From: Bacteroides sp. | GTDB lineage: Bacteria; Bacteroidota; Bacteroidia; Bacteroidales; GCA-2748055 | Direction: 5' to 3' | NCBI GenBank assembly: GCA_011048475.1 | Contig: DSDZ01000274.1 | Span: forward strand, 1 to 6,851 | DNA: 6,851 nt | Shown: positions 6,440-6,851 of the stretch, piece by piece | How the letters are laid out: every line of letters begins with the position of its first letter | Numbering within the stretch: position 1 is the first letter of the stretch | Notes under the pieces: generated by a model | Databases searched by the model: none | Told to the model about the DNA's origin: nothing | Seen by the model: the letters and a program-made list of their open reading frames with translations, nothing else | Translations under genes and position numbers: made by a program

Positions 6440-6851
6440 ATGAAACGAAAAGTCGTCTTAGTTGTCCTAGCGGCAATAATTGCAGGTTGCAGCACCTACA
6501 ACAACGGAGAACTGGTGGGTGTTCCGGGAAGGAAGGCGTACGCTGAGCCCGATCCATACGGGATGGTCCCCATTCCCGCCGGATCGTTCCTCATGGGACC
6601 GAGCGACCAGGATGTCACCTGGACCCAGAACGCCATGAACAGGACAGTCGCAGTGGATGCATTCTGGATGGATGAAACCGAGATCACCAACAATGAATAT
6701 CGCCAGTATGTCTACTGGATCCGTGATTCGATCATCCGGAAAGAACTTGCGATCCAGGGAGTGGAAGATTTCATCGCCAAGGACAGGGAAGGCCAGCCCC
6801 TTGAGGACAGGGAGGGTGAGCCGATCATCAACTGGGATGCACCCCTTGACA
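6440..6851 (+). CDS. gldK: Type IX secretion/gliding motility lipoprotein GldK (PorK), 3' end cut by the window edge
   Basis: GldK/PorK is an outer-membrane lipoprotein that forms, with GldN/PorN, the large periplasmic ring of the type IX secretion system. The visible 137 residues start with a lipoprotein signal peptide: MKRK, a hydrophobic stretch, and the lipobox IAGC with the lipidated cysteine at residue 17. The formylglycine-generating-enzyme-like (SUMF1/FGE-sulfatase) fold typical of GldK begins near residue 42 with GMVPIPAGSFLMGPSDQD and continues with VDAFWMDETEITNNEYRQYVYWIRDS, the most diagnostic segment. An eight-residue unit is repeated in tandem at residues 115-130 (DREGQPLE, DREGEPII). 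The gene follows porP by 83 bases on the same strand. Family members run to several hundred residues, so most of the gene is missing here. The catalytic cysteines of true formylglycine enzymes would lie outside the visible part and are not expected in GldK. Confidence 0.93.
   Translation, partial: MKRKVVLVVLAAIIAGCSTYNNGELVGVPGRKAYAEPDPYGMVPIPAGSFLMGPSDQDVTWTQNAMNRTVAVDAFWMDETEITNNEYRQYVYWIRDSIIRKELAIQGVEDFIAKDREGQPLEDREGEPIINWDAPLD

Overview
The window comes from a member of the Bacteroidota. The evidence is two neighbouring type IX secretion genes (porP and gldK/porK), a phylum-typical form of topoisomerase I, promoter -7 elements of the TAnnTTTG type, and the lack of Shine-Dalgarno sequences before most starts. 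A porP directly followed by gldK/porK recalls the porP-K-L-M-N order of Porphyromonas gingivalis, so a Bacteroidales-like lineage is plausible. Genus cannot be read from the sequence.

Layout. On the minus strand from 1639 to the left edge lies the first 546 residues of a class A penicillin-binding protein (PBP1A type); its C-terminus is outside the window. A 92-bp A/T-rich divergent region (1640-1731) separates it from plus-strand topA (1732-4047, DNA topoisomerase I). Twelve bases after topA, and probably in the same transcript, is a 392-residue ureohydrolase-fold protein (4060-5238) of the arginase/formimidoylglutamase superfamily. About half of its usual manganese ligands are replaced. A 179-bp A/T-rich gap (5239-5417) contains three exact matches to the Bacteroidota -7 consensus and leads into porP (5418-6356), an outer-membrane protein of the PorP/SprF family. 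After another 83-bp A/T-rich gap, the first 137 residues of the lipoprotein gldK/porK (6440 onwards) run off the right edge.

How the genes relate. PBP1A builds peptidoglycan and TopA relaxes negative supercoils; both are housekeeping functions. PorP and GldK/PorK are outer-membrane parts of the type IX secretion system, and the porL/M/N (gldL/M/N) genes would be expected just beyond the right edge. The ureohydrolase-like gene joins the two blocks and is the least understood gene here. No RNA genes, mobile elements, CRISPR arrays or wholly new system were seen. The best leads are the altered metal site of the ureohydrolase-like protein, its position between topA and the secretion genes, and the promoter arrangements in the two longer gaps.
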